Assembly: GCA_937888615.1 (NCBI GenBank)
Contig: CALABZ010000078.1
Location: forward strand, 1 to 47,344
DNA: 47,344 nt
Reading direction: 5' to 3'
Source: an uncultured Lentisphaeria bacterium
GTDB taxonomy: Bacteria > Verrucomicrobiota > Lentisphaeria > Victivallales > Victivallaceae
The translations under genes and the position numbers were made by a program. How positions within the stretch are numbered: the first letter of the stretch is position 1; every line of letters begins with the position of its first letter. Of this stretch, positions 1 through 8,019 are shown one piece after another. Under the pieces are notes generated by a model. That model had not been told where the DNA came from. It saw only the letters and a program-made list of their open reading frames with translations, and did no database searches.

Positions 1-78
1 CGGGTAACGGTGGTGCTGGACAAACCCGCCGCACTCAGCAATTCCGGCGTAGCCGTCGAAATCACCCGCGAAAAATAA
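1..78 (+). CDS. C-terminal end of an unidentified protein (5' part outside window)
   Basis: The reading frame is open from base 1 and ends at the TAA at 76-78, giving the last 25 residues of a protein that begins upstream of the window. The visible tail alternates hydrophobic and polar residues (VTVVLD, VAVEITREK), as a terminal beta strand would. It is too short to assign a family. The intrinsic terminator just downstream (81-115) could also end this transcript, although its T-tract favours the opposite strand. Confidence 0.55.
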   Translation, partial: RVTVVLDKPAALSNSGVAVEITREK

Positions 79-80
79 GC

Positions 81-115
81 AAAAAAAAACGGAATCCGTC
101 AAATTCGGATTCCGT
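81..115 (-). terminator. Intrinsic terminator downstream of the small basic protein gene
   Basis: A perfect 10-bp inverted repeat (89-98 with 106-115, 7-nt loop) is flanked on the plus strand by a run of A at 81-89. Read on the minus strand this is a hairpin followed by a T-tract, 28 bases beyond the stop codon of the gene at 143-295. Confidence 0.85.
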
Positions 116-142
116 CAAGCGATACCAGAAAAACAACCGGAA

Positions 143-295
143 TTATTCAACCGGCTTGGTTTTCGGCAGGGCGAAAACCTTGTCGTCGGCAACGCGGTTT
201 TCCTGGCGAAGCACATCCAGACGCTCATAGCGCTTCATCACATTTCTTTTCTTCTTGATTTTGCCGCCAATTTTCAGACTCGGATGTTGTGACAT
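143..295 (-). CDS. Small basic protein of the Chlamydiae/Verrucomicrobia/Lentisphaerae type (50 aa)
   Basis: This 50-codon ORF begins MSQHPSLKIGGKIKKK, contains KRYERLD, and ends VFALPKTKPVE. From memory it matches the PVC-superphylum 'small basic protein' family (TIGR04137), whose members start MSxHxSLK, carry a KRYERIK-like segment and end with a GLPK-type motif. The function is unknown; a ribosome or nucleic-acid association has been guessed because of the charge. The start is supported by GAGG about 8 bases upstream. A -35/-10 pair lies at 343-372 and a strong terminator at 81-115, so it is a monocistronic gene. It is easily lost because of its length. It is the best single taxonomic marker in the window. 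Confidence 0.85.
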   Translation of the reverse strand: MSQHPSLKIGGKIKKKRNVMKRYERLDVLRQENRVADDKVFALPKTKPVE

Positions 296-342
296 AATAT
301 ACCTCAATAATTGTTATAGCTATATATAAAACATTCGAACAG

Positions 343-372
343 ATAATATGCCCCGGAAATTGTTTATTTCAA
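343..372 (-). promoter_or_regulatory. Sigma-70-type promoter of the small basic protein gene
   Basis: On the minus strand, TTGAAA (367-372) and TATTAT (343-348) are separated by 18 bases, upstream of the start codon at 295. Confidence 0.55.
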
Positions 373-607
373 GAAAAAAAAACAAAAAAAAGCAAAACTT
401 TTCCATTACGATGCCAAGGTCTTGTCAAAATTTATACTTTCGACTTTTTGATCTTAATACCGAATTGCACTTTGAAGGTTCGTAAACACCGATGAAGCTG
501 CAGAACGCAAATTTTGATTTGATGAGCTTGCCGCTACGGCATTCGAGGCGCAGACCGGAAGAAAAAGCCTTTTTTCTGTTTTTTTTTCGAAAAAAGCTGA
601 AAAAGCC
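373..607. other. Intergenic stretch with no recognisable gene
   Basis: AT-rich non-coding sequence lies between the divergent promoters. It has A- and T-runs at about 372-390 and 569-595, the latter able to form a weak imperfect hairpin (566-576 with 589-598). I see no tRNA, no known riboswitch and no ORF with a ribosome binding site. Confidence 0.5.
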
Positions 608-635
608 TTGACATCATACTATATTATGAGATAAT
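608..635 (+). promoter_or_regulatory. Promoter of the lone pseudopilin gene, with a ~200-nt leader
   Basis: TTGACA (608-613) is followed after 16 bases by GATAAT (630-635). The predicted start near 642 leaves a 5' leader of about 200 nt before the ATG at 840. I recognise no known riboswitch in it. Confidence 0.6.
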
Positions 636-839
636 AATGGTATTCCGACACTATTTGTCAACGTAAATCGGGGGATCGGATGACAGAAAAGGCCCCGGGG
701 AAAACCATTATGGAGGGATCAAAGTTTATTTATTACTGAAGCATCAGGACTCATTATCACAGTATTCGTCTGACGACAAGTTCCCAAAACAATTCCATTA
801 ATTCATCAAACCAACCCATGCAATAACAGGAGGACACGG

Positions 840-1490
840 ATGAAACGGGCACATTTTACACTTATAGAACTTTTGGTGGTAATAGCTATTATAGCTATTT
901 TAGCAGGGATGCTCCTGCCGGCCTTGAACGCCGCTCGCGAAAAAGCGCGCCGCGCCAGTTGCGTCAGCAACCTGAAACAGATCGGATTGGCCGTCAAGCA
1001 GTATGCGATGGATTACAGCGACCGGTTTCCGAATTTCGGCACTTTTTCCAAATATGCGGCAGAGGTCGCGTCTTCCGCCGCCGAAGCATTCCGCGAAAAT
1101 TATCTGAGCGACGCCAAGGTTTATATCTGTCCGTCAACCACGGATTCGGTTGACGCCGCCACCGCCAATGAAACCGCCGCCAATGTGGCGAAGGCATGGA
1201 CTTACAGCTATGCTTATTTCGCCTCATCGTACATTGAGGGATCTTATCCGGCCGATGCGGTGGTCGCCTGTGATTTCGGCGGCGGTACGCGTGATTGCCA
1301 TCAGGATTTCGGCAATGCGCTGTTCCTGGACGGCCATGTCGCCGGAACCAGCGGCAAAGAATGGTGGGAACAGCATAAAAATGCCACCAACTCCACCACG
1401 CTGGAAGCCCTGACGGATGCGAAAGTCAAGCGCGAAGCGCATCCCGCCGGTACCGAACCGGAAGAGGAAGATGAAGGCGGGGACGAATAA
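840..1490 (+). CDS. Orphan prepilin-like protein (type II secretion pseudopilin type), acidic C-terminus
   Basis: The 216-residue protein starts MKRAHFTLIELLVVIAIIAILAG, the class III prepilin signal: a short basic leader, then F-T-L-I-E with Glu5 of the mature protein, and a long hydrophobic helix. It then has the amphipathic AREKARRASCVSNLKQIG helix common to these proteins. Near residues 150-165 an H-X-X-X-G-N-A-L-F-L-D-G-H element corresponds to the H-X9-DG motif of DUF1559-like PVC pilins. The position before the cleavage site is His, not the usual Gly. The C-terminus is a Glu/Asp-rich tail (EPEEEDEGGDE), which other copies here lack. A strong AGGAGG precedes the ATG. No hydrolase gene follows: an intrinsic terminator ends the unit. 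Family identity is clear. A role as a structural or minor pseudopilin is inference, since no T2SS machinery genes are in the window. Confidence 0.9.
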   Translation: MKRAHFTLIELLVVIAIIAILAGMLLPALNAAREKARRASCVSNLKQIGLAVKQYAMDYSDRFPNFGTFSKYAAEVASSAAEAFRENYLSDAKVYICPSTTDSVDAATANETAANVAKAWTYSYAYFASSYIEGSYPADAVVACDFGGGTRDCHQDFGNALFLDGHVAGTSGKEWWEQHKNATNSTTLEALTDAKVKREAHPAGTEPEEEDEGGDE

Positions 1491-1570
1491 TGTTCCGCTC
1501 GGAGAATTCCATCATTTCGTCTCTTTCGAGGGATGAAACCGAACTGTAATTTTGGCGTTTCGCCAATCCC

Positions 1571-1620
1571 TCCGGAAGAATGACAAGGTTGCTCTCCGTC
1601 ATTCTTCCGGAACTTTTTTT
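1571..1620 (+). terminator. Intrinsic terminator after the lone pseudopilin gene
   Basis: A perfect 14-bp stem (1571-1584 with 1598-1611) is followed by a T-tract at 1614-1620. A smaller hairpin (about 1553-1565) precedes it. Confidence 0.9.
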
Positions 1621-1637
1621 GATTCAATGAGGGGCGA

Positions 1638-3458
1638 TTACAGGCCGTCTTCTTCCCGAACCATGTCGCGGTATTTACTGAAAACGGCTTCCTTGCTGAC
1701 GAATCCCAGGAATTCACGGGTCTGGGAATTGCACACCGGGAGCACATCCGCTTTGAAAAGATCCATGGAGGCCAGCGCCCGGGCCAAGTCATCGTCCGGG
1801 GTCAGTACGGTGGGAGGTTCGTCCATGATATCGTAAACCAGCAGGTAATTGCAGACATCGGGATTGAGCATGGCGGTAATGATTTTATTTTTGTGGACCA
1901 GCCCCAGCAGCCTGCCGTCCTCGGCCAGAACCGGAAAAACTTCACTCTTGCATGTTTCAATCAGCTCGGCGACGAACCGGAACGGCGCATCCTGCTTCAA
2001 GGCATGGAAACTCTTGTCGATATTCAACCGAACGGCCTGACGGCGCAGAATGGACTGCTCGCGATTGTCGCTGATCAGGTTGCCCTCCACCAACGCCTTG
2101 CGGTAAATGGAATACGGTTCGAAGAAATTCGCCGTGAAATGCGAAACCGAGGAGACAATCATCAACGGCACCAGCAGGATGTAACTGCCCGTAACCTCGG
2201 CGATCAGGAAGATGCCGGTGAGCGGCGCCCGCATGACCGCCGTGAAAACCCCGCACATCCCCACCGCCACGAAATTGAACACATGCAGTTCAAACAAGCC
2301 GCTCATATTGACCAATTGCGCAAACGCGAAACCGGTAAAAGCCCCGATAAACATCGAAGGCGCAAAAATACCGCCGTCCCCTCCGGAGTCAACGGTCAAT
2401 ACCGATACGATCACTTTTACGAAAATCGCCGCCAGCACAATCAACGTCAGGATCGCGGCGTCCGACCCGATCCACCCCAACAACGGCGACGCCTCGACCA
2501 GCTCACCCAACCCTTCTTTGGAGAACAGCTTGCCGATATACAAGTAACCCTGCCCGCGCAACGGCGGAAAAATCAGCAGGAGCACACACAGCAGCGCCCC
2601 ACCGGCAAACAGCCGCCTCCACGGATTGCGGAACCGCTCCTTGAGCTTATCCGAAAGAAAATATGCCGATTTGATAACGTACACCCCGACCAGTGCGCAG
2701 ACGATCCCCAACAGGAAATAACAGGGCACGGCATAGGTTTCCCATGGTTCATTGCTCGCCGGAATAAACTGGTGAACGCCAACAATCATGCGCGAAATCA
2801 CCGCGGCCAACGCCGAGGACAAGATCATCGGAATCAGCGCCGATACACTGAACTCCGGCAACAGCACCTCCGCGGCGAACAGCACCCCCGCGATCGGACT
2901 GCCGAAAATCGCGGAAATCCCGGCGGCGGCCCCGCATCCCAGCAGTAAACTGCGCTTCTTCCGGTCAACATGCAGGACTCCGCTGACATTTGACCCGATG
3001 GCGGCCCCGGTCAGAACGGTCGGGGCTTCCAAACCCGCCGAACCGCCCATTCCCACCGACAGGGCACTGGAAATCGCATGGGTAAACATTTCGCTGAATG
3101 GAATGCTGGTGCGTTTACGGCTCAGGTTCAAGACCAGCGGACTCAGGCTTTTCGCATAACGCGCGCCCCCCATATAACGCTGGATCAGGTAGGAAAGCAA
3201 CAGCCCGATCATGGGAAGCACCAGCAGAATCAGGAGCCACCAGTATTGATGGAGTTCTTTCGGGGCAATACTCAGGAAAATCGAGAGTTTTTCCAGATGC
3301 ACGACCATTATGTGAAGCAGGGCGGCCATTAGGGCGGTAATTGCGCCGATCACTCCGGCAAGCAATACCAAAAAGCTTTTCTCGCCCCACCGCGCATACC
3401 AGAATGTCACCATACGAAGAATCACCCGGCGGTGGAACTGCCATAATAATTTCTTCAT
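1638..3458 (-). CDS. ClC-family chloride channel/antiporter with C-terminal CBS pair
   Basis: This 606-residue membrane protein moves Cl- (or another halide), possibly in exchange for H+, across the inner membrane. The first ~430 residues are a string of hydrophobic helices with ClC signatures. GMGGSAGLEAPT corresponds to the G-x-E-G-P selectivity segment, keeping the gating glutamate position but with Ala for the second Gly. GGDGGIFAPSMFIGA corresponds to the GxFxP segment. The last ~150 residues contain two CBS motifs (around 460-520 and 535-590, ending DVLPVCN...FLGFVSKEAVF), which usually bind adenine nucleotides and gate the channel. AAGAGG lies about 10 bases before the ATG, and a good promoter lies at 3496-3524. 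It is transcribed alone, convergent with the upstream pilin gene. Channel versus exchanger cannot be decided here. Confidence 0.92.
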   Translation of the reverse strand: MKKLLWQFHRRVILRMVTFWYARWGEKSFLVLLAGVIGAITALMAALLHIMVVHLEKLSIFLSIAPKELHQYWWLLILLVLPMIGLLLSYLIQRYMGGARYAKSLSPLVLNLSRKRTSIPFSEMFTHAISSALSVGMGGSAGLEAPTVLTGAAIGSNVSGVLHVDRKKRSLLLGCGAAAGISAIFGSPIAGVLFAAEVLLPEFSVSALIPMILSSALAAVISRMIVGVHQFIPASNEPWETYAVPCYFLLGIVCALVGVYVIKSAYFLSDKLKERFRNPWRRLFAGGALLCVLLLIFPPLRGQGYLYIGKLFSKEGLGELVEASPLLGWIGSDAAILTLIVLAAIFVKVIVSVLTVDSGGDGGIFAPSMFIGAFTGFAFAQLVNMSGLFELHVFNFVAVGMCGVFTAVMRAPLTGIFLIAEVTGSYILLVPLMIVSSVSHFTANFFEPYSIYRKALVEGNLISDNREQSILRRQAVRLNIDKSFHALKQDAPFRFVAELIETCKSEVFPVLAEDGRLLGLVHKNKIITAMLNPDVCNYLLVYDIMDEPPTVLTPDDDLARALASMDLFKADVLPVCNSQTREFLGFVSKEAVFSKYRDMVREEDGL

Positions 3459-3495
3459 CCGGCAATTACCTCTTCACAATAAAAAATCGTTCAGT

Positions 3496-3524
3496 AATAT
3501 ACCATCAAAAAGAATATTGTGCAA
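3496..3524 (-). promoter_or_regulatory. Promoter of the ClC channel gene
   Basis: On the minus strand TTGCAC (3519-3524) and TATATT (3496-3501) are 17 bases apart, about 40 bases upstream of the start codon. Confidence 0.6.
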
Positions 3525-3685
3525 TCCAAAAATTTAAAAATCCGCCGCTAAAATTTCCAGATCCGGGCCAAAGCGGGAAAATTTTTCGTTTTATCCGGGT
3601 TTTCGACTTTAAATTCCAAAGTTTTGAACCATATTACTAATATTGATAAATCAACAAGGCGGATATACAGCAGAAGGAGGAATTC

Positions 3686-4492
3686 ATGAAAATCAGCTTG
3701 AAACTGTTTGCGGCCGTGCTTCTCGCAGGAGGCATAGCGCTCGGCGTTCCGGCTCAGGAGGCCGGGAAAAAAGAAATTACCGGTACCGTCAAAGCCAATA
3801 AACTGAATGTCCGGGTAAAACCCGGCCAGAACTTTACCAGCGTCGGCTCACTGAAACGCGGCGAAAATGTGACGATCATCCAATCCCAGGGCAGCTGGTA
3901 TGAAATCGCCGCCCCGAAAGATGTGTCCGTATGGGTGGCCGCCGATGCCGTCGCCGACGGCAAAATCACCAAAACCACCGAATTGCGCGGCGGCCCCGGC
4001 GTGGAACACCAATCCTACATGCAGGCCAACCCCGGGCAGGAAGTGAAAGTGCTGGAAAGCAACCGCAAACTGTGGGTGAAAATCGCCCCGCCGAATAACG
4101 CAACCGCATGGGTAAGCAAGGCTTACATCGATGTACCGCGGGCCGATTATGCCCGAATCTCCGGCAATCAGGACGCCACGGCGGTTTCCTCCGACAAGCA
4201 GGCCACCCCGAAACAGAATACGAAAGCGCCGGTAAGTTCGCTTCCCTACGTCGCCGGTACGGCTAAAAACGTCACCGTGTCCGGCGTGCTCCAGCCGGTC
4301 GGCGCCGGCGCGGTCGTGACCCACGCCCTCTGCAAAAGCTTTACCGACCTGAGCGCTCAATGCTATTTGCTCGGCAAAAAAGCCGACCTGAAAAAATATG
4401 AAGGCAAAGAGGTTTCCGTCAGGGGAACCCAGCATCATGTGCGCGGCTGGAGTGTTCCGGTCATCGAAGTCGAAAGCGTGATGGTCAAGTAA
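3686..4492 (+). CDS. Secreted bacterial SH3-domain protein
   Basis: The 268-residue protein begins with a Sec signal peptide (MKISLKLFAAVLLAGGIALG, likely cut after VPAQ). Residues ~30-90 form a bacterial SH3 domain (KLNVRVKPGQNFTSVGSLKRGENV, then WYEIAAP and VWVAADAV). Residues ~93-150 form a second one (TELRGGPGVEHQSY, WVKIAPP, AWVSKAYI). A Gln/Thr/Lys-rich linker (150-185) leads to a C-terminal beta-rich region (~192-268), possibly an OB-like fold (YEGKEVSVRGTQ). Such proteins usually bind peptidoglycan or other envelope polymers, and no catalytic domain is present. AAGGAGG lies 6 bases before the ATG. Its stop overlaps the convergent oxidoreductase gene by 8 bases. The exact role is unknown. 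Confidence 0.8.
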   Translation: MKISLKLFAAVLLAGGIALGVPAQEAGKKEITGTVKANKLNVRVKPGQNFTSVGSLKRGENVTIIQSQGSWYEIAAPKDVSVWVAADAVADGKITKTTELRGGPGVEHQSYMQANPGQEVKVLESNRKLWVKIAPPNNATAWVSKAYIDVPRADYARISGNQDATAVSSDKQATPKQNTKAPVSSLPYVAGTAKNVTVSGVLQPVGAGAVVTHALCKSFTDLSAQCYLLGKKADLKKYEGKEVSVRGTQHHVRGWSVPVIEVESVMVK

Positions 4493-6044
4493 GCATTCCC
4501 GTTGCGACCCTCAACCCGTCGGCGGCGGCGGACATGATGCCGCCCGCCGCACCCGCACCCTCCCCGGCCAGAAACAGGCCGGGAAGCGATGATTCCCCGT
4601 GTTCGTTCCGCAGGAATCGGACCGGGCTTGAAATGTAAGTTTCCACCCCGACAAGAGTGCCGCGGTTCATGAAACCGGGACAGATTTTCTCAAAATGAAG
4701 CAGCGCCGCGCTCAATGCCGCGCTTTCCTGTTTTGGAAAAAGCCAGTGAAGCGGCGCGGCTTTCAAGCCGAAACAATAGCTGGTTCCCGCGCCCGTCAAC
4801 TTCGCTTCTCCGCGAACGAATCCGGCGGCGGATTGGCCCGGGGCGGTGTAATCGCCGCCGCCCAGTTCAAATGCCCGTGTTTCCAGCCCGGCCAGAAATT
4901 CAAATGCCGCCTCCGGCGTCGCAAAGGTATCCGGCTCCATCGTACTGATCAGACAGGAATTGGCGAATTCGCCATCGCGGCGGTACGGACTCATGCCGTT
5001 CGTCGACAGCCGTCCCGGAAATGTCGTGGACGGCACGATTTCCCCGCCGGGACACATGCAGAATGTCGAGATTCCCTTGCGGTTCGGCGGGTGGCTGACA
5101 AAATTATATTCCGCCGCGCCCAGGAACGCCGGGCGTTTGCGCAATCCGAACTGGTTATGATCAATCATTTCCTGCGGATGCTCGATCCGGCAGCCGACCT
5201 GAAATCCTTTTAACTGCATTTCAAGGCCCATTCGAACCAGTTCCCGCGTCAAGTCGCGTCCGCCGAGGCCGTGTCCGACCAGTACCGCCGGCGCTTCAAT
5301 CTCCTCGCCGGAGAGCGTGACCACGCCGGTGCAACGGCCGCCGCGCACCAGGATGGAGCGCACGCCGCAGCCGAAGCGGAATGTTCCGCCCATTTCCTCG
5401 ATCTCCCGACGGATGCCGGCAATCATTCCGGGCAGGCGGTCCGAGCCGATGTGCGGACGCTTCAGATAAAGAATTTCCGGCGGCGCACCACAGCGGACAA
5501 ACGCCTCAAGCACAAAACGGATATTCGGATCGCGGGTTCGCGTATAAAGTTTGCCGTCCGAGAATGTTCCGGCTCCGCCTTCGCCCAGCAGGTAATTGCT
5601 TTCCGGATTCAACACCCGTCCGGCCCGGAAACGCGCGATATCAGCGGCGCGGGTATCCACGTCGAAACCGCGGTCCAGGATCAACGGACGGCATCCGGTG
5701 GCGGCCAGCAGCCACCCGGCCAATAATCCGGCGGGACCGCTTCCGACTACGATCGGATGCGTCAGCCGGTTCGGGTTTTCCGGCATGTGGAACGTTTCGG
5801 GCTCCGGCACTTTGCCGAAACGAGGAGAAGTTCCGTTTTTGAGCTCGACATGAAGGGAATAAACCAGAGAGGGTGGCTTGCGGCGTCCATCGACACTTTT
5901 CGCCGCCACTTCATAGTCCAGGATGTCTTTTTCGGGAATGCCGCAAAAGGACGCGATAAACGGCTTGAGCAGCGATTCCGCCTCGGGCGCGTCGAAAGGC
6001 AAATCCGTTACCCGGACCTGCAGATTGTCCACCCTGACCCGCAA
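4485..6044 (-). CDS. FAD-dependent dehydrogenase/oxidoreductase (COG2509-like)
   Basis: The 519-residue flavoprotein resembles the uncharacterised FAD-dependent dehydrogenases of COG2509. An N-terminal ~90-residue domain precedes the dinucleotide-binding GSGPAGLLAG (101-110). The FAD-family ending is LFLAGEGAGAAGGIMSAAADG near the C-terminus. The GEGGAGTFSDGKLYTR segment is typical of this group. The start is TTG directly abutting the TAA of the AMMECR1 gene (zero-base gap), with AGGA about 10 bases upstream, so translation is probably coupled. It is the third gene of the LptF/G-AMMECR1-oxidoreductase unit. The substrate is unknown. The start codon is the least certain part; a GTG lies four codons inside. 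Confidence 0.85.
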   Translation of the reverse strand: MRVRVDNLQVRVTDLPFDAPEAESLLKPFIASFCGIPEKDILDYEVAAKSVDGRRKPPSLVYSLHVELKNGTSPRFGKVPEPETFHMPENPNRLTHPIVVGSGPAGLLAGWLLAATGCRPLILDRGFDVDTRAADIARFRAGRVLNPESNYLLGEGGAGTFSDGKLYTRTRDPNIRFVLEAFVRCGAPPEILYLKRPHIGSDRLPGMIAGIRREIEEMGGTFRFGCGVRSILVRGGRCTGVVTLSGEEIEAPAVLVGHGLGGRDLTRELVRMGLEMQLKGFQVGCRIEHPQEMIDHNQFGLRKRPAFLGAAEYNFVSHPPNRKGISTFCMCPGGEIVPSTTFPGRLSTNGMSPYRRDGEFANSCLISTMEPDTFATPEAAFEFLAGLETRAFELGGGDYTAPGQSAAGFVRGEAKLTGAGTSYCFGLKAAPLHWLFPKQESAALSAALLHFEKICPGFMNRGTLVGVETYISSPVRFLRNEHGESSLPGLFLAGEGAGAAGGIMSAAADGLRVATGMLT

Positions 6045-6611
6045 TTACCGATAGTCCTTTTCGCCGAAAACAATCGCGGTGAAAACCTCGAATTTCGCAT
6101 CCGGCCGCCGCCAGGCGTCCGGCGGCAATCCGGCCTTGGCGCTGAGGTGGGAAAGCGTCTGGACCCGATCCCAACCCTGTTCCGGGGCTACCTGCGGCAG
6201 AAAAACCGCGTGACGACCGAGGCATTCCATAACAATGCCGTGTTCGCCGACGATAAAATCACCCGGCGAAGCGATCGGTTTCATCGGGGTCAGGATCGAC
6301 ACATCAATCTCGATTTCGTCGAGTTCGTGGTCTTCCAGCGGGGGGAAACGGGGATCATGAAAAGCGGCGTTCAGCGCGTTGCGCCGAAGGTTTTTGAGCA
6401 ACGGCTCCACCGCCGTGATATTGCCGATACACCCGCGCAAATGACGGTCGCCCGCCGTTTCCAGCGTGACGAAACAGGCGCCGGTGCGGTTCAGCATGCC
6501 TCCCATGTCATCGATAGAGGGCTTGAGGGTTCGTTCGAATTCGGCGGTAATGGTCTCCCGGACAAACCGGAGGATTTCCTTTTTCTGTTCATCATTAAAA
6601 ATAAAATCCAT
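6045..6611 (-). CDS. amrA: AMMECR1-domain protein (AmmeMemoRadiSam system protein A)
   Basis: The 188-residue protein carries the AMMECR1 hallmark LRGCIG (residues ~58-63), preceded by FVTLETAGDRH and followed by LKNLRRNALNAAFHDPRFPPL and the EIEIDVSILTP strand. This matches 'AmmeMemoRadiSam system protein A'. The family works with a Memo protein (A + B) and a radical-SAM enzyme in an uncharacterised modification system. The Memo partner is in this window too (18430-19296) but 12 kb away and on the other strand. No radical-SAM member is visible. GGAGG lies 9 bases before the ATG. It is co-directional with the permease gene (16-base gap) and abuts the flavoprotein gene. Confidence 0.88.
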   Translation of the reverse strand: MDFIFNDEQKKEILRFVRETITAEFERTLKPSIDDMGGMLNRTGACFVTLETAGDRHLRGCIGNITAVEPLLKNLRRNALNAAFHDPRFPPLEDHELDEIEIDVSILTPMKPIASPGDFIVGEHGIVMECLGRHAVFLPQVAPEQGWDRVQTLSHLSAKAGLPPDAWRRPDAKFEVFTAIVFGEKDYR

Positions 6612-6627
6612 TTGCGCGACCTCCCTG

Positions 6628-7785
6628 TTAGATGCGTCCCCTCAGGACGTTATACCATCCGAAGATAATAAAGCCGATGGTCGGCAGCATCCCGGCGATA
6701 AAAGGATTCAGCACGCCCTGCTTGCCGAGCATCAGAAATCCCATCGATATGACGTAATAAACCACGATGATCACCACCGCCGCCATCACCGCCAGCATAA
6801 TGCCCGAACGTTCGTTCTTGGTGGCCAGCGGAATACCCAGAAATGCCGCCAGGAAACAGGACCACGGGAACGCCAGGCGATACCAGAAAACGGTCTCATA
6901 AATCGCCCGACTGCGCAACGCCATGTTCTGGGTCTTATGCAGGATATCCCAGATCACCCAGGAGGGAAGCGCGTCTTCGTCCTTGGTCTTGTTCATGATG
7001 TCGTTCGGTGTTTCCGGAATTTCGGTTTCGGAAAATTTGATGACGAAAAATTTGCGGGTCGGCTTGGGAATCAGTCCGTCATGGCTGTACGGCGTGTAGG
7101 TGACGTTGGTGAAAGTCCACCCCTCGCCCGGCACGTAACGCCCCTTGTCCGCCATGATGTCCCATTCCAGCGAACTCTCCGGCGAAGGACGGAATGATTT
7201 CAGCGTCACGCCCTTCTGATAGCCGTAGATATCGAAATAGTTGAAGAGCCAGGTGCGGCGCTGATCCGAGCTGCGGTAGGTCAGCATCCGGTGCTGGGCC
7301 TCGACATATTCGCGAGACTTGGTATAATATTCCTGAAGAACTTCCGCTTCCCGCTCGGTATAGGGGACCAGCGTTTCGTTGAACCAGAAGTTGACGCCGG
7401 TCACGATCAGCCCGACGATGAAGATCGACCGTCCGCAACGGATCAGCGACAACCCCGAGGCGCGCATGGCCGTCACTTCCATATGCTTGCCGAACATCGC
7501 CATGGTCCACATGCAGCTCAGCAGCATGGTGATCGGTAGTACGAAGCGGATATTGCCGGGCAGTTTCAAGACAAAATACTGGAGCATCCGGGCGAGCGGA
7601 ACTTTGTTGTCCAGAAAGTCGGACAGGTCGTTGAATACGTCCCCGATGACGAACAGCGTGATGAACACCAGCAGCAGAATGCAGAAATACACCATGAATT
7701 CCGACAAGATGTAAATATCCAAAGTCGGCAGAAAGGTCCATTGCCTTTTTACATGATCCTCCGGGCGATCTTTTTTATTTCTCAT
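6628..7785 (-). CDS. LptF/LptG-family permease
   Basis: The 385-residue protein has the YjgP/YjgQ architecture: cytoplasmic N-terminus, three membrane segments (~26-50, 65-85, ~105-125), a large periplasmic beta-rich region (~135-285) and three more membrane segments at the C-terminus (~300-380). DIYILSEFMVYF, LPITMLLSCMWTM and MRASGLSL match the family. With LptB it forms the ABC transporter that extracts lipopolysaccharide from the inner membrane, so the organism likely has an LPS-type outer membrane. Only one of the usual F/G pair is here, and I cannot tell which. GGAG precedes the ATG by 6 bases. It is the first gene of a three-gene minus-strand unit. Confidence 0.9.
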   Translation of the reverse strand: MRNKKDRPEDHVKRQWTFLPTLDIYILSEFMVYFCILLLVFITLFVIGDVFNDLSDFLDNKVPLARMLQYFVLKLPGNIRFVLPITMLLSCMWTMAMFGKHMEVTAMRASGLSLIRCGRSIFIVGLIVTGVNFWFNETLVPYTEREAEVLQEYYTKSREYVEAQHRMLTYRSSDQRRTWLFNYFDIYGYQKGVTLKSFRPSPESSLEWDIMADKGRYVPGEGWTFTNVTYTPYSHDGLIPKPTRKFFVIKFSETEIPETPNDIMNKTKDEDALPSWVIWDILHKTQNMALRSRAIYETVFWYRLAFPWSCFLAAFLGIPLATKNERSGIMLAVMAAVVIIVVYYVISMGFLMLGKQGVLNPFIAGMLPTIGFIIFGWYNVLRGRI

Positions 7786-7931
7786 GCGGTCTCCAAATAA
7801 TCAACAGTTAGCACACAATATATCCCGGTTTTTCAAAAATAAAAGCAGCACTAGCGCATCGGTATCCATTTTATTCGGACAAATTCGCCGATTCCGCGTT
7901 CTCCGAAGAAATTCCAGAATTTTTCAAAAAC

Positions 7932-7995
7932 AAAAAAGAAAACGTTTGCTTTTTGTTACGGCCGGCATTATAATTATAAAAAGAAAACGTTTGTT
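7932..7995 (+). promoter_or_regulatory. Promoter of the LacI-A gene flanked by two operator copies
   Basis: The sequence AAAAAGAAAACGTTTG occurs at 7933-7948 and again at 7978-7993, 45 bp apart (about four helical turns). Each contains the AAACGTTT palindrome with the central CG typical of LacI-family operators. Between them lies TATAAT (7969-7974) with a weak -35 (TTGCTT, 7946-7951) inside the upstream copy. The downstream copy covers the expected transcription start. This is the layout of an autorepressed LacI gene. Confidence 0.7.
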
Positions 7996-8019
7996 CTCGA
8001 AAAAAGGAGTCCAAGATTT

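Noticed and set aside
636..839. Known riboswitch in the long leader of the lone pilin gene
   Set aside because: I could not match it to any known riboswitch core and see no terminator or RBS-sequestering stem in it.
1893..2948. Long plus-strand open frame opposite the ClC gene
   Set aside because: Gln/Arg/His-rich composition typical of an antisense shadow; the minus-strand ClC protein explains the sequence fully.
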